A stretch of 59,023 nucleotides of DNA from Peptococcaceae bacterium (lineage in GTDB: Bacteria > Bacillota > Dehalobacteriia > UBA4068 > UBA4997). The position numbers and the translations under genes are program-made. Shown here in pieces: positions 41,132 to 50,016 of this stretch. How positions within the stretch are numbered: position 1 is the first letter of the stretch; every line of letters starts with the position of its first letter. Below the pieces are notes generated by a model. That model was not told where the DNA came from and made no database searches. It worked only from the letters and a program-made list of their open reading frames with translations. The DNA is taken from positions 1-59,023 of the forward strand of contig JAAWKH010000011.1 of NCBI GenBank assembly GCA_022797295.1, given 5' to 3'.

Positions 41132-43027
41132 TTGGCAGGCTTGAGTGATAAAAATGTAAATGATTGCTTTGTGGCGGGAGAATATGATGTAGTGGTAATT
41201 GGTGCAGGACATGCCGGTTGCGAAGCTGCTTTGGCGGCGGCTCGTTTGGGCGTTAGTACTTTGCTAATTACTCTTTCCATGGACAGCGTGGCTTTAGCGC
41301 CTTGTAATCCCTCAATCGGCGGTCCGGCCAAGGGGGTTATTGTACGAGAGATTGACGCGATGGGTGGAGCAATGGGCAAAATAACCGACCTAACGCAAAT
41401 TCAAATCCGTTTGCTTAACACTAGCAAGGGCGCGGCGGTGCAGGCTTTACGAGCCCAAATTGATAAAAAAGCTTATCAGCAAACAATGTTGGCCTATTTG
41501 CAGGCACAGCCCGGCTTGGATATTAAGCAGGGCGAGGCGGTGGATATTATAACCGAAGCAGGCTTGGAGCGGCCGGCAGTTTGCGGCGTCCGCTTGCGAA
41601 CAGGAGCGACTTATCGCTGTCGTCGTTTGGTTATCACTAGCGGCACCTATATGAAAGGCAGTGTGATTATGGGTAGCTGTGCCTATCCCTCTGGCCCGGC
41701 AGGTTATCCGCCTTCCGTTTATCTCTCAGATAGTCTGCGGGATATTGGTTTTGAGTTGGGACGATTTAAGACCGGAACCCCGGCGCGGGTGGATAAAAAT
41801 ACCCTGGATTTTAGTCGAATGGAGGAGCAGCCCGGGGATACCAGTGGTTTGCATTTTTCCTATCAACCGTTGCCAGCCGGTTTGCAAAGACCAAATATTT
41901 CCTGCTGGTTGACCTATACCAATCAAGCTACACACGAAGCAATTTTGCAGAATATGCACCGCTGCCCACTATATAGCGGTTTGATTAAAGGGGTTGGGCC
42001 CCGCTACTGTCCCTCGATTGAGGATAAACTGCGGCGTTTTCCTGGTCGGGAACAGCACCAGCTGTTTTTGGAGCCAGAGGGATTAAACACAAATGAGTAT
42101 TATGTGCAGGGAATGTCTACCAGTTTGCCTGAGGATGTGCAATATGCTTTTATGCGCACTATTCCGGGTTTGGAAAACGTAAAGATTATTCGCCCGGCTT
42201 ATGCCATTGAATATGATTTTGTCTTGCCAACCCAGTTGTGGCGCACCTTGGAAACCAAACCGGTTGCCGGACTATATACCGCAGGACAAATTAATGGCAC
42301 ATCCGGCTATGAAGAGGCGGCTGGGCAAGGTCTGCTTGCTGGGGCAAATGCTGCTCTCTCGCTGTTGGGAAAAGAACCTTTAGTTTTAAGTCGTTCTGAA
42401 GCTTATTTGGGCGTGTTGGTTGATGATTTGGTGAGCAAAGGCGTGACTGAGCCTTATCGGATGTTCACCTCTTTGGCGGAATACCGCTTACTGCTGCGTA
42501 ATGATAATGCAGACGCTCGCTTGACGGAAAAAGCATATAAGTTGGGTTTGGCGGATGAAGCTGCCTATGAGCGTTTGAATTGTAAGCAGTCTGCCGTGGC
42601 GGCAGAGCGTTTGGCCTTAGAAGCGGCGGTTGTTCCAGCTGAGGCGGCGGATAGGGCTGGATTGCCACATTTGGAAAGTAATATTCGAGCTTGGGAGTAT
42701 CTAAAGCGTCCACAAGTGAGTTATGCGCAGATTTGCCAGCTTTTGCAAATTGAGGCCCAGCCGCCGGAGGTGGCGGAGCAACTGGATATTGAAGCTAAAT
42801 ATGCTGGTTATATTAAAAAGCAACAGGCTCAGGTGGAGCGTTTTGCGCAGTTGGAGGGAAAAAAGCTGCCGCGTCAGGTGGATTATTTACAAATTGAGGG
42901 TTTAAGCCTGGAGGCGCGGCAAAAATTAGCTGCTGTTCAGCCTGAAAATTTAGGCCAGGCCGGCCGGATTACTGGCGTGTCGCCTGCGGATATTGCGGTT
43001 TTATTAATTTGGTTGAAAAACCTTTAA
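41132..43027 (+). CDS. mnmG: tRNA uridine-5-carboxymethylaminomethyl modification enzyme MnmG
   Basis: 631 aa. N-terminal FAD motif [20 protein letters not shown]; internal signature [12 protein letters not shown] and the Cys-containing [20 protein letters not shown] region. Acts with MnmE on U34. TTG start at 41132 with GAGAGGG; the first ~17 residues ([17 protein letters not shown]) are an unusual lead-in. Rightward, with rsmG-parA-parB following. Confidence 0.97.
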   Translation: MAGLSDKNVNDCFVAGEYDVVVIGAGHAGCEAALAAARLGVSTLLITLSMDSVALAPCNPSIGGPAKGVIVREIDAMGGAMGKITDLTQIQIRLLNTSKGAAVQALRAQIDKKAYQQTMLAYLQAQPGLDIKQGEAVDIITEAGLERPAVCGVRLRTGATYRCRRLVITSGTYMKGSVIMGSCAYPSGPAGYPPSVYLSDSLRDIGFELGRFKTGTPARVDKNTLDFSRMEEQPGDTSGLHFSYQPLPAGLQRPNISCWLTYTNQATHEAILQNMHRCPLYSGLIKGVGPRYCPSIEDKLRRFPGREQHQLFLEPEGLNTNEYYVQGMSTSLPEDVQYAFMRTIPGLENVKIIRPAYAIEYDFVLPTQLWRTLETKPVAGLYTAGQINGTSGYEEAAGQGLLAGANAALSLLGKEPLVLSRSEAYLGVLVDDLVSKGVTEPYRMFTSLAEYRLLLRNDNADARLTEKAYKLGLADEAAYERLNCKQSAVAAERLALEAAVVPAEAADRAGLPHLESNIRAWEYLKRPQVSYAQICQLLQIEAQPPEVAEQLDIEAKYAGYIKKQQAQVERFAQLEGKKLPRQVDYLQIEGLSLEARQKLAAVQPENLGQAGRITGVSPADIAVLLIWLKNL

Positions 43028-43031
43028 GATA

Positions 43032-43060
43032 TTGACAATCAGAAGCGGGAATAGTATTAT
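43032..43060 (+). promoter_or_regulatory. Promoter of rsmG
   Basis: TTGACA (43032-43037), 17-bp spacer, TATTAT (43055-43060). Confidence 0.6.
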
Positions 43061-43111
43061 ATTAAATAAGGTAGTAATTTTATTAGAAAAAAGTTTTTTG
43101 GCATTTAAAAA

Positions 43112-43127
43112 TGTTTCACGTGAAACT
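43112..43127. promoter_or_regulatory. parS site 2
   Basis: TGTTTCACGTGAAACT, identical to site 1, upstream of rsmG. Confidence 0.9.
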
Positions 43128-43135
43128 GAAAACGG

Positions 43136-43151
43136 TGTTCCACGTGAAACA
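43136..43151. promoter_or_regulatory. parS site 3
   Basis: TGTTCCACGTGAAACA, a perfect palindromic match to the consensus, 8 bp after site 2. Two sites so close could nucleate ParB efficiently. Confidence 0.93.
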
Positions 43152-43170
43152 CTCATGAAACGAGGTAAAA

Positions 43171-44019
43171 ATGTTTAATTTATTTAAAAAAAGAGTAACT
43201 ATTAATTCGCCACGGGCAGAAAAATTCACCTATGGTGAGGATTTGGAAAACATTGACGCTGATGAATTGCGTAACTACACCGGCGACGGAGTGAAGATTG
43301 ACCGTCCTTTGTTTGCGCAAACGGTTGAAAAACATATTAAGCAAACCGGTGTTGAATTGGATGAAGAAATGCTGGATATGCTGACGGATTACTATGAGGT
43401 TGTGGTGCGTAGCAATGCCAATATCAATTTGACGGCAATTACAGACCCAGTGGAGTTTGCGACTAAACATATTATTGATAGTTTGATGCTTTCCTCCTTT
43501 TTGGAGGGTGACACTCGCGACCGTTTGATTGATGTGGGCACCGGCGCTGGTATGCCGGCTATTCCTTTGGCTATTACACACCCAGATCATCGTTTTGCGG
43601 TTATTGATTCGCAGAACAAACGATTCGAGTTCGTTAAATTTGCCACGGTGCGGGTTAATGTTTGTAATATTCATATTGGCCGCATGCGGGCGGAGGAAGC
43701 CGGCCGTTTGGCTCTTTACCGGGAGCAGTTTGAATTTGCTACAGCCAGAGCTGTGGCTCCATTGAATGTTCTGACGGAATATTGCATGCCAATGGTTAAA
43801 ATGGATGGCTGCTTTTTAGCAATGAAAGGCGATAACTTTCAGGAAGAAATTGACGGCGCTAAAAATGCTATTTTTCAGTTGGGCGGCCGTTTTGAGGAAG
43901 TTAAGGAATATAAATTGCCCAGCGGTGAAAAGCGTAGTATTGTAGTTATCCGAAAGGTTGTTCCTTGCCGGCGTGATTTGCCGCGCCGTAGCGCCGCTAT
44001 CAAAAAGAATCCTTTCTAA
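43171..44019 (+). CDS. rsmG: 16S rRNA m7G527 methyltransferase RsmG, N-terminally extended
   Basis: 282 aa versus about 240 typical. The SAM-binding core is VGTGAGMPAIPLAI (about 122-135), preceded by the family motif INLTAITDPVEFATKHIIDS. The extra ~45 N-terminal residues (FNLFKKRVTINSPRAEKFTY...) and a basic C-terminal tail are not part of the usual domain. Start ATG with CGAGG. Modifies G527 in the 530 loop; loss gives low-level streptomycin resistance. Confidence 0.94.
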   Translation: MFNLFKKRVTINSPRAEKFTYGEDLENIDADELRNYTGDGVKIDRPLFAQTVEKHIKQTGVELDEEMLDMLTDYYEVVVRSNANINLTAITDPVEFATKHIIDSLMLSSFLEGDTRDRLIDVGTGAGMPAIPLAITHPDHRFAVIDSQNKRFEFVKFATVRVNVCNIHIGRMRAEEAGRLALYREQFEFATARAVAPLNVLTEYCMPMVKMDGCFLAMKGDNFQEEIDGAKNAIFQLGGRFEEVKEYKLPSGEKRSIVVIRKVVPCRRDLPRRSAAIKKNPF

Positions 44020-44024
44020 TTTTT

Positions 44025-44214
44025 TAAGAACCCTTCAAGGTTTTCGGATGTAATAGAATGCTTCAATACGGTTTAGACAGTAATTAGCACTAGTTACATA
44101 CAGCGATTGTTAAGAACCCTTTGGGGTTTTCGGATGTAATAGAATGCTTCAATACGGTTTAGATAATAATTAGCATTTTAGTAGAAATCTAGCATTAGAT
44201 ACGCGCAGCGATTT
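44025..44214. repeat. Two direct repeats of ~86 bp upstream of parA
   Basis: Unit starts TAAGAACCCTT at 44025 and again at 44111, and both end near CAGCGATT. The ~50-bp core is nearly identical. The AACC..GGTT hairpin at the start of each unit keeps pairing despite base changes (CTTCAAGG versus CTTTGGGG), suggesting the structure matters. The second copy carries an extra ~20 bp and a degenerate internal copy of its end. No ORF here. Confidence 0.88.
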
Positions 44215-44235
44215 AAAAAATATGGAGATGACAAA

Positions 44236-45021
44236 ATGGGAAAAATAATTGCGGTTGCCAATCAGAAAGGCGGCGTGGCCAAAACGACGACGGTTATTAA
44301 TTTGGCAGATGCACTGGCCTTGGCTGGCCACAAGACGTTGGTGGTGGATTTGGACCCGCAGGGCAACGCCACTAGCGGCTTGGGGGTTCGGCGGGATGAG
44401 TTGGAGGCTAGTGTGTATCAGGTGCTGACAGATGAGGTGCCGGCGGCGGAAGCGGTGCAGCCAACGCAGTTTGAGCAGCTGAGCCTGCTTGCCGCTAATA
44501 TTGATTTGGCCGGGGCGGAGTTGGAACTGGTGCAGTTGGAGGAGCGGGAAAGACGTTTGTTGCAAGGTTTGCAGCCGATTGTGGATGATTACGAATATAT
44601 TTTGGTGGATTGCCCGCCGTCGCTTGGTTTGTTAACCCTGAATGCGCTAACGGCGGCGGATAACTTGATTATTCCTGTGCAATCAGAATACTATGCGCTG
44701 GAGGGATTGCAACAGTTGGTGAACACTTACTTGAAAGTGCGGCAGACGTTTAATCCACAGCTGGAAATTTTGGGGGTACTGCTGACAATGTATGACGGCC
44801 GGGTTAATTTGGCTGCGCAGGTGGTGGATCAGGTTAAGGCATATTTTGGTCAGTTGGTGTTTGAGGTGGTAATTCCTCGTAATGTGCGGCTTTCGGAAGC
44901 GCCCAGCCATGGTTTGCCGATTAGCCGCTATGAGCCGAAAAGCCGCGGTGCGGAGGCTTATCGGGAGCTAGCCGCTTTGGTGGTGGAGCGAACAAAAAAT
45001 TTGCTTACAGCAGTTAAATAA
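44236..45021 (+). CDS. parA: Chromosome partition ATPase ParA/Soj
   Basis: 261 aa. Deviant Walker A KGGVAKTT (about 11-18) with the N-terminal IIAVANQKGG, and DCPPSLG for the Walker B-type region. Full-length Soj-type. Acts with ParB/parS in origin segregation. SD is GGAGATG. Confidence 0.96.
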   Translation: MGKIIAVANQKGGVAKTTTVINLADALALAGHKTLVVDLDPQGNATSGLGVRRDELEASVYQVLTDEVPAAEAVQPTQFEQLSLLAANIDLAGAELELVQLEERERRLLQGLQPIVDDYEYILVDCPPSLGLLTLNALTAADNLIIPVQSEYYALEGLQQLVNTYLKVRQTFNPQLEILGVLLTMYDGRVNLAAQVVDQVKAYFGQLVFEVVIPRNVRLSEAPSHGLPISRYEPKSRGAEAYRELAALVVERTKNLLTAVK

Positions 45022-45056
45022 AATAGTTTACGTATATAGGCTATAGGGGTGATTAA

Positions 45057-46010
45057 ATGGTAAAGAAAGGTTTGGGCAGCGGTTTAGATGCACTGTTTGG
45101 CGCACAGGCGCCTTTGCCGAAAGTTTCGCAAAAAATGTCGGAAGAACCAAAGGAAACGGGAGAACAGGTTTTGCAGCTTTCTCTTACTGCTGTGGCTCCC
45201 AATCCGCACCAGCCGCGGCGGGCTTTTGATGAGGGTAAAATGCGGGAGTTGGCTGCCAGCGTTAAAGAGCAGGGAGTTTTGCAGCCTATTTTGGTGCGTC
45301 CGGCGACGGATAGCCCTGATAAATATGAGATTGTAGCCGGCGAACGGCGTTGGCGGGCGGCTCAGCTGGCCGGTTTGGCGCAAATTCCTGCTATCGTGAA
45401 ACCTTTGGAGGATGATGTGACGCTGGAAGTGGCTTTGATTGAGAATATCCAGCGGCAGGATTTGAATCCACTGGAGGAGGCGGCCTCTTATCGTCGGCTT
45501 TTGGATGAGCACGGTTACACGCAGGCTTCATTGGCGACGCGGCTTGGAAAATCGCGCGTTTATGTGGCCAACACCCTGCGTTTGCTGGCTTTGCCGGGTT
45601 CTATTCGGGATCTGTTGAGCGAGGGGCGGATTACCGCCGGGCATGGTAAGGCTTTGCTAATGGTGGAGGCGGAGGCCGACCGTTTGGCGTTGGCTGACCG
45701 AATTTGTGAAGATGGTCTTTCAGTGCGGCAGGCGGAAGAGATGGCGAAAAATCCTCAGTTGATATATCAGCCAGTGCAAACGGATAAACCAAAGGATAGC
45801 AAGCCAAAAGGCAAACCGGCTACCCCACCGCAGCCGGCCAGCACGGAGGAGTTGTTGTTGCAGGATATTGCGGACAAGCTTTGTATGCACTTGCAAACCA
45901 AAGTGAAGCTGCAAAAAATGCCCAAGGGTGGACGGATTACTTTGGAATATTATAGTAACGATGAGCTTTCACGATTGCTGGAAATGTTGTTGCCAGGCAC
46001 GACTTTTTAA
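45057..46010 (+). CDS. parB: Chromosome partition protein ParB/Spo0J
   Basis: 317 aa. N-terminal ParA-interacting stretch MVKKGLGSGLDALFG; CTPase region with GERRWRAAQLAG and ENIQRQDLNPLEEA; HTH with YTQASLATRLGKSRVYVAN; then the C-terminal dimerisation part. Binds the parS sites present 2-4 kb upstream. GGGGTG SD. Confidence 0.97.
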   Translation: MVKKGLGSGLDALFGAQAPLPKVSQKMSEEPKETGEQVLQLSLTAVAPNPHQPRRAFDEGKMRELAASVKEQGVLQPILVRPATDSPDKYEIVAGERRWRAAQLAGLAQIPAIVKPLEDDVTLEVALIENIQRQDLNPLEEAASYRRLLDEHGYTQASLATRLGKSRVYVANTLRLLALPGSIRDLLSEGRITAGHGKALLMVEAEADRLALADRICEDGLSVRQAEEMAKNPQLIYQPVQTDKPKDSKPKGKPATPPQPASTEELLLQDIADKLCMHLQTKVKLQKMPKGGRITLEYYSNDELSRLLEMLLPGTTF

Positions 46011-46029
46011 GATAAAGAGGGTGAATGTA

Positions 46030-46674
46030 ATGGCGAAATTTGCCAGTTTGATTTTTGATTTGGACGGAACACTTTCCGATAGCGTGCCGATGATTTTGCG
46101 CAGCTCTCAGGCCACGCACGAGCGGCTTGGTTTGCCGTGGAGCGAGGAAGCGGCCAAAAAATATATCGGCCGGCCGATGTATGAAACGGCGGCGGAGTTT
46201 GCGCCGGGGCGCGAGGAGGAATACCGGACAATTTTTGCGGAGTATAATATGTTGTATATCCCCAAGATGATTCGGCCTTTTGCCGGCGTGCCCTCCCTGC
46301 TGGCTAAGTTGCAGGAGGCGGATGTGCCGATGTGCATTGTCACCAGCCGTTTGCAATGGGGCGCAGATTGGTCGGTGGAAATTTTGAATATTAAGGATTA
46401 TTTCACCAAAGTTTTTGGGGTGGAAGCCAGCGAAAAGCATAAGCCTGACCCTGAGCCGGCCCTGTTGGCGCTGGCAGAGATGGACAGGACTGAGCAAGCG
46501 GCGCAGTCGGCCTTTGTGGGCGACGCCCCGGTGGATATTGCCTGCGGCAAGGCGGCAGGTATGCAGGCGATTGGCGTGGGCTGGGGCGTTGGCAGCAAGG
46601 AGGCCCTGCTGGCAGCCGGCGCGGATTATTACGTGGAGGACGTGAATGCACTGGGGCGCTTGCTTTTGTTGTAG
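46030..46674 (+). CDS. HAD-family hydrolase (phosphoglycolate phosphatase-like)
   Basis: 214 aa from the ATG at 46030 (AGAGGGTGA SD), not the longer in-frame ORF that overlaps parB. Motif I DLDGTLSDS, motif II TSR, motif III K in KHKPDPEPA, motif IV GDAPVDIACGKAAG. Similar to Gph/PpaX types: either phosphoglycolate or pyrophosphate hydrolysis. Substrate undecided. Confidence 0.88.
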   Translation: MAKFASLIFDLDGTLSDSVPMILRSSQATHERLGLPWSEEAAKKYIGRPMYETAAEFAPGREEEYRTIFAEYNMLYIPKMIRPFAGVPSLLAKLQEADVPMCIVTSRLQWGADWSVEILNIKDYFTKVFGVEASEKHKPDPEPALLALAEMDRTEQAAQSAFVGDAPVDIACGKAAGMQAIGVGWGVGSKEALLAAGADYYVEDVNALGRLLLL

Positions 46675-46699
46675 TAATCTGAATTGAAAGGAGTATAAA

Positions 46700-46924
46700 A
46701 TGCCATATATTACTGTTGAAAGTGGTGTTTTGTCTGATGAACAAAAGGAACTTTTGATTAAGCGGCTTACAGAAACGGCTTCTGAAATTATGCAGGTACC
46801 GCAGGAATTTTTTGTTACCACTATTAAAGAGGTATCAGATAAAAATTTTGGCATTGGCGGAAAAACTATTGATAAAATTAAGTTGGAATATATAAAGAGA
46901 GAGAATGTAGTAAATAATAAATAA
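46700..46924 (+). CDS. 4-oxalocrotonate tautomerase family protein (DmpI-like)
   Basis: 74 aa; catalytic Pro follows Met (MPYITVES), as in the 4-OT superfamily where processed Pro1 is the base. LSDEQKELLIKRLTETASEI helix is typical. AAAGGAG SD. Small tautomerases of this type often have no known physiological substrate in Clostridia. Confidence 0.88.
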   Translation: MPYITVESGVLSDEQKELLIKRLTETASEIMQVPQEFFVTTIKEVSDKNFGIGGKTIDKIKLEYIKRENVVNNK

Positions 46925-46965
46925 AAAATTGTAATGTTAAACTTAATATTAGGAGGATTTAAAAG

Positions 46966-48234
46966 ATGTTAGACGCAAAATTTGTGGCTGCCAATCCGGA
47001 ATTGGTGGTTGAGAAGTTGAAAAAACGTAATATGGAGGTGGATTTGCAGCCTTTCCTGCAAGCGGAGGCCAGCCGCAAGGAGCTTTTGGCCAAAGTGGAG
47101 CAGATGAAAGCGGAGCGCAACGCCGTATCCAAGGAAATTGGCGTGCTGAAGAAGAACGGCCAGGACGCTACGCCGATTATGGAAAAAATGCGGGCCCTGG
47201 GCGATGAGATTGACGCGCTGGACGCTCAGGTGAAAAAGGCGGAAGAAACCATCCGCACCAGCTTACTGGCTATTCCTAATATTCCTAATGAGAGCGTGCC
47301 TTTTGGCAATTCGGATGCTGACAATCCGGTGCAGCGTCGCTGGGGCGAACTGCCGCAGATTGAAAATCCCAAAAATCACTGGGAAGTGGCTGAGGAACTG
47401 GGGATTTTGGATTTTGAGCGGGCGGCTAAAATCTCCGGCGCACGTTTTGTGGTTTATCGTGGGCTGGGCGCTCGTTTGGAGCGTGCAGTTTACAACTTCT
47501 TCCTGGATGTGCACACCAGCAAGACATACGTGGAAATTTTCCCGCCTTTTATGGTGAACAGCAAGGCGATGACTGGCACCGGCCAGCTGCCCAAGTTTGC
47601 TGAGGATATGTTCCACGTTGAAGGAACGGACTATTATTTGATTCCCACCGCTGAGGTGCCGGTAACCAATCTATATGGCGATGAAATTTTGGACGGCGCG
47701 CAGCTGCCAATTCATCATTGCGCTTACTCGGCTTGCTTCCGGGCGGAGGCCGGCTCGGCCGGGCGCGACACCCGCGGTATTATTCGTCAGCATCAGTTTA
47801 ATAAGGTGGAATTGGTTAAGTTCTGTATGCCGGAAAACAGCTATGATGAGTTGGAAGCGCTGACCCATGACGCCGAGGTGCTGCTGCAAATGTTGGGTCT
47901 GCCTTATCAGGTGGTGACTCTTTGCGGCGGCGATTTGGGCTTTAGCTCTGCCAAAACCTATGATATTGAAGTTTATATGGCCGGAGCTGGGATTTATCGG
48001 GAGATTTCCTCTTGCAGCAACTTTGAGGATTACCAGGCCAGACGGGCCAATATCCGTTTCCGCCGCGACGCGAAAAGCAAGCCGGAATATGTGCACACTC
48101 TGAACGGTTCCGGTTTGGCGGTGGGCCGCACGGTGGCCGCTATTCTGGAAAATTATCAGCAGCCAGATGGTAGCGTTAAAATCCCGGAAGCTCTGGTTAA
48201 ATATATGGGCGTAGAATATATAACAAAAAAATAA
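46966..48234 (+). CDS. serS: Seryl-tRNA synthetase
   Basis: 422 aa class II synthetase. N-terminal coiled coil ([20 protein letters not shown] onward), motif 2 [20 protein letters not shown], motif 3 [24 protein letters not shown]. The upstream 41 bp contain no T-box leader. Confidence 0.97.
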   Translation: MLDAKFVAANPELVVEKLKKRNMEVDLQPFLQAEASRKELLAKVEQMKAERNAVSKEIGVLKKNGQDATPIMEKMRALGDEIDALDAQVKKAEETIRTSLLAIPNIPNESVPFGNSDADNPVQRRWGELPQIENPKNHWEVAEELGILDFERAAKISGARFVVYRGLGARLERAVYNFFLDVHTSKTYVEIFPPFMVNSKAMTGTGQLPKFAEDMFHVEGTDYYLIPTAEVPVTNLYGDEILDGAQLPIHHCAYSACFRAEAGSAGRDTRGIIRQHQFNKVELVKFCMPENSYDELEALTHDAEVLLQMLGLPYQVVTLCGGDLGFSSAKTYDIEVYMAGAGIYREISSCSNFEDYQARRANIRFRRDAKSKPEYVHTLNGSGLAVGRTVAAILENYQQPDGSVKIPEALVKYMGVEYITKK

Positions 48235-48264
48235 AAAATATTTAAGCAAAGGAGTGTTTGTTTA

Positions 48265-49203
48265 ATGCAGATTAAAGGTAAGCTTTGTGAAGATTTGGGC
48301 CTGAAATATCCGATTTTTCAGGGTGGTATGGCCTATATTTCCACGGCGGAGCTGGCCGCGGCGGTTAGCAACGCCGGCGGTTTGGGTCTGATTTGCAGCA
48401 GCGGTTTGACAGCCGCTCAGGTGGCGGAGGAAATTCGCCGTTGCCAACAGCTTTTGGAACCAGGCCGGGCTTTTGGTGTTAATCTGATGTTGCAAAGCCC
48501 GGAGATTGCCCAAATTATTGATTTTGTGACAACAGCTAAGGTGCCGGTGGTGACCACTGGCGCAGGCGATCCAACTCCTCATATGCCTAAGCTTTTGGCG
48601 GCTGGGATTAAGGTTATTCCGGTTGTGCCCAATGTGCGGGCGGCCAAAAAGGCAGAGGCCGCGGGCGCATATGCTGTGGTGGCAGAGGGAACGGAATCCG
48701 GCGGCCACATTGGCGAGATGACCACTTTGGCTTTGGTGCCTCAGGTGCTGCGGGCGGTGAATATTCCGGTGCTGGCCGCAGGCGGCATTGCCGATGGCCG
48801 CTCCCTGGCGGCAATGCTGGTGTTGGGCGCGGTTGGCGTGCAGCTGGGCACTATTTTCCTGGTGGCGGACGAATGCCCGGTTTCTGACCTCTACAAACAG
48901 CGGATTATTGATGCGGTGGACACTGACACTATTGTGACTGGCCGCGGCACCTCTCACGTGGTGCGGGCTTTGAAAACGCCAATGCCCCTGCGCTATGCGG
49001 AGCTGGAAAAACAGCCGAACACCACCGAGGCTCAGTTGGAAGCTCTGGCGGAGCGTGGTTTGCTGAAAGCCAAGCAGGGTGATTTGGAGGGCGGCTGCTT
49101 TATGGCTGGCCAAATCTCTGGCTTGATAACCAAGCGGGCCAGTTGCGCCGAAATTATGCAGGAAATTATGGCGGAGGCCGAGGCTGCGCTGTCGGGTAAA
49201 TAA
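48265..49203 (+). CDS. fabK: FMN-dependent enoyl-ACP reductase II (FabK)
   Basis: 312 aa, NMO/FabK fold. N-terminal YPIFQGGMAYISTAELAAAV, FMN-binding GTESGGHIGEMTTLALVPQV and AAGGIADGRS match FabK better than nitronate monooxygenases. Final step of the fatty acid elongation cycle. AAAGGAG SD. No other fab genes in the window, so this may be an isolated FabK; nitronate monooxygenase remains a weaker alternative. Confidence 0.85.
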   Translation: MQIKGKLCEDLGLKYPIFQGGMAYISTAELAAAVSNAGGLGLICSSGLTAAQVAEEIRRCQQLLEPGRAFGVNLMLQSPEIAQIIDFVTTAKVPVVTTGAGDPTPHMPKLLAAGIKVIPVVPNVRAAKKAEAAGAYAVVAEGTESGGHIGEMTTLALVPQVLRAVNIPVLAAGGIADGRSLAAMLVLGAVGVQLGTIFLVADECPVSDLYKQRIIDAVDTDTIVTGRGTSHVVRALKTPMPLRYAELEKQPNTTEAQLEALAERGLLKAKQGDLEGGCFMAGQISGLITKRASCAEIMQEIMAEAEAALSGK

Positions 49204-49294
49204 GTATCATTGTTATTCTAATAATGCTGATTGTATTCTTGCTGTTAACGGTAATTTTACAGAAGCAAAACAGCGCCTCTTACCGGAGGACTCT

Positions 49295-49600
49295 ATGAAA
49301 ATTCAGAACGAGCTGCTTTTGGCTATGTGGAGCATTGCTTATCAGAATCAGTCTGTTTTTGATTAGGCTCTCAAGGGACGTATAAAGGCGTTGCGTCGGC
49401 AAGGAAGTCACTCTGCTGTTATTATTGATAGTTGGGGTTTGGCTCTCATTAAATTAGCGCGCCAACGGGGCCTAACTTGTAATTTGAACGTGATGGAGCT
49501 TCCTTGGAAGTTGTTAGATGATGAACCAGCGGATAAGACAGGGTTAAGCCTGCCCCTTGAAGCGGAGCTTCAGGCAATAATCCAGGAAAAAGGCTTGTAA
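49295..49600 (+). pseudogene. Broken small gene with an in-frame TAG
   Basis: After a good SD (ACCGGAGGA) an ATG at 49295 opens MKIQNELLLAMWSIAYQNQS, but codon 24 is TAG (49364-49366). The same frame resumes as ALKGRIKALRRQGSHSAVII and continues to a TAA at 49600. The frame is also open upstream (ILAVNGNFTEAKQRLLPEDS) to the fabK end. This looks like a decaying gene of at least ~100 codons; no family recognised. A short ORF from a TTG at 49391 could still be made. Confidence 0.6.
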
Positions 49601-49638
49601 TTTTATAATTAAGAGATTTTTTGATTAAAAGAAATATT

Positions 49639-49670
49639 AAAGCAGTGTTTCGTTTGAGAAACGCTGCTTT
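49639..49670. terminator. Hairpin terminator
   Basis: AAAGCAGTGTTT / AAACGCTGCTTT stem (one G-T pair) with a T-rich tail; same family as 6965, 21606, 33202, 40023. Confidence 0.8.
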
Positions 49671-49685
49671 AATATTGCATATACG

Positions 49686-49714
49686 TTGAAATATGTGTCG
49701 TTATATGATATAAT
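49686..49714 (+). promoter_or_regulatory. Promoter of the Fst-like toxin mRNA
   Basis: TTGAAA (49686-49691), 17-bp spacer, TATAAT (49709-49714). The leader then pairs CCCAAC (49728-49733) with GTTGGG (49750-49755), taking in part of the SD. Confidence 0.75.
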
Positions 49715-49763
49715 TTTTATATTACCGCCCAACAGGCAATCTTGTAATAGTTGGGAGGTGAGA

Positions 49764-49859
49764 GTGTTGCTAGGTGTATTGATAGACATCGTGGTTACGA
49801 TTGTGGGAAACATAATCTCCCGATATGTTTTCAAATGGTTGGATCGCAATCGGCGGTAA
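49764..49859 (+). CDS. Fst/Ldr-like type I toxin peptide
   Basis: 31 aa from the GTG at 49764 (or TTG at 49767): a hydrophobic helix (LLGVLIDIVVTIVGNIISRY) followed by VFKWLDRNRR, a charged end with the K-W-L-D pattern seen in many small clostridial membrane peptides. GGGAGGTGA SD. Flanked by its own promoter, a bidirectional terminator and a convergent antisense promoter, which together make the type I toxin call strong. Confidence 0.75.
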   Translation: MLLGVLIDIVVTIVGNIISRYVFKWLDRNRR

Positions 49860-49894
49860 AATCATCCACAGCCTAGGTTTAAGCCGCCTCGCAA

Positions 49895-49970
49895 TGAAAA
49901 GGAATAGAACCCCCTCAGGACCAGTGAGGGGGTTCGTTTTTTTGAGAATATTGCTAGGTGTTAATATTCT
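49895..49970 (-). ncRNA. Antisense RNA antitoxin of the Fst-like locus
   Basis: Minus-strand RNA of about 70 nt starting near 49970. It is antisense to TTGCTAGGTGT at 49951-49961, an exact direct repeat of 49767-49777 at the toxin start codon, so it can pair with the translation start as well as the shared terminator. This is the RNA I/RNA II layout of the par/fst locus. Confidence 0.65.
49907..49943. terminator. Shared bidirectional terminator of the toxin-antitoxin pair
   Basis: GAACCCCCTCA (49907-49917) / TGAGGGGGTTC (49925-49935), then GTTTTTTT on the plus strand; the minus strand runs into TATTCCTTTTC. Confidence 0.85.
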
Positions 49971-49976
49971 ATATTT

Positions 49977-50005
49977 ATTTTAGCATAGTATTTTTAAATT
50001 GTCAA
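49977..50005 (-). promoter_or_regulatory. Antisense (antitoxin) promoter
   Basis: Minus strand: TTGACA (50005-50000), 17-bp spacer, TAAAAT (49982-49977). Stronger -35 than the toxin promoter, as expected for an excess antitoxin RNA. Confidence 0.72.
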
Positions 50006-50016
50006 TATCCTAAAAA

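Noticed and set aside
44025..44214. Direct repeats considered as a CRISPR or plasmid iteron set
   Set aside because: Two long copies without spacers; no replication initiator nearby other than dnaA 16 kb away.
46925..46965. T-box leader for serS
   Set aside because: Only 41 bp, no specifier loop, no antiterminator sequence.
49364..49366. Pyrrolysine or selenocysteine-type recoding at the TAG
   Set aside because: No PYLIS-like structure evident and no Pyl/Sec genes in the window; simple mutation is more likely.
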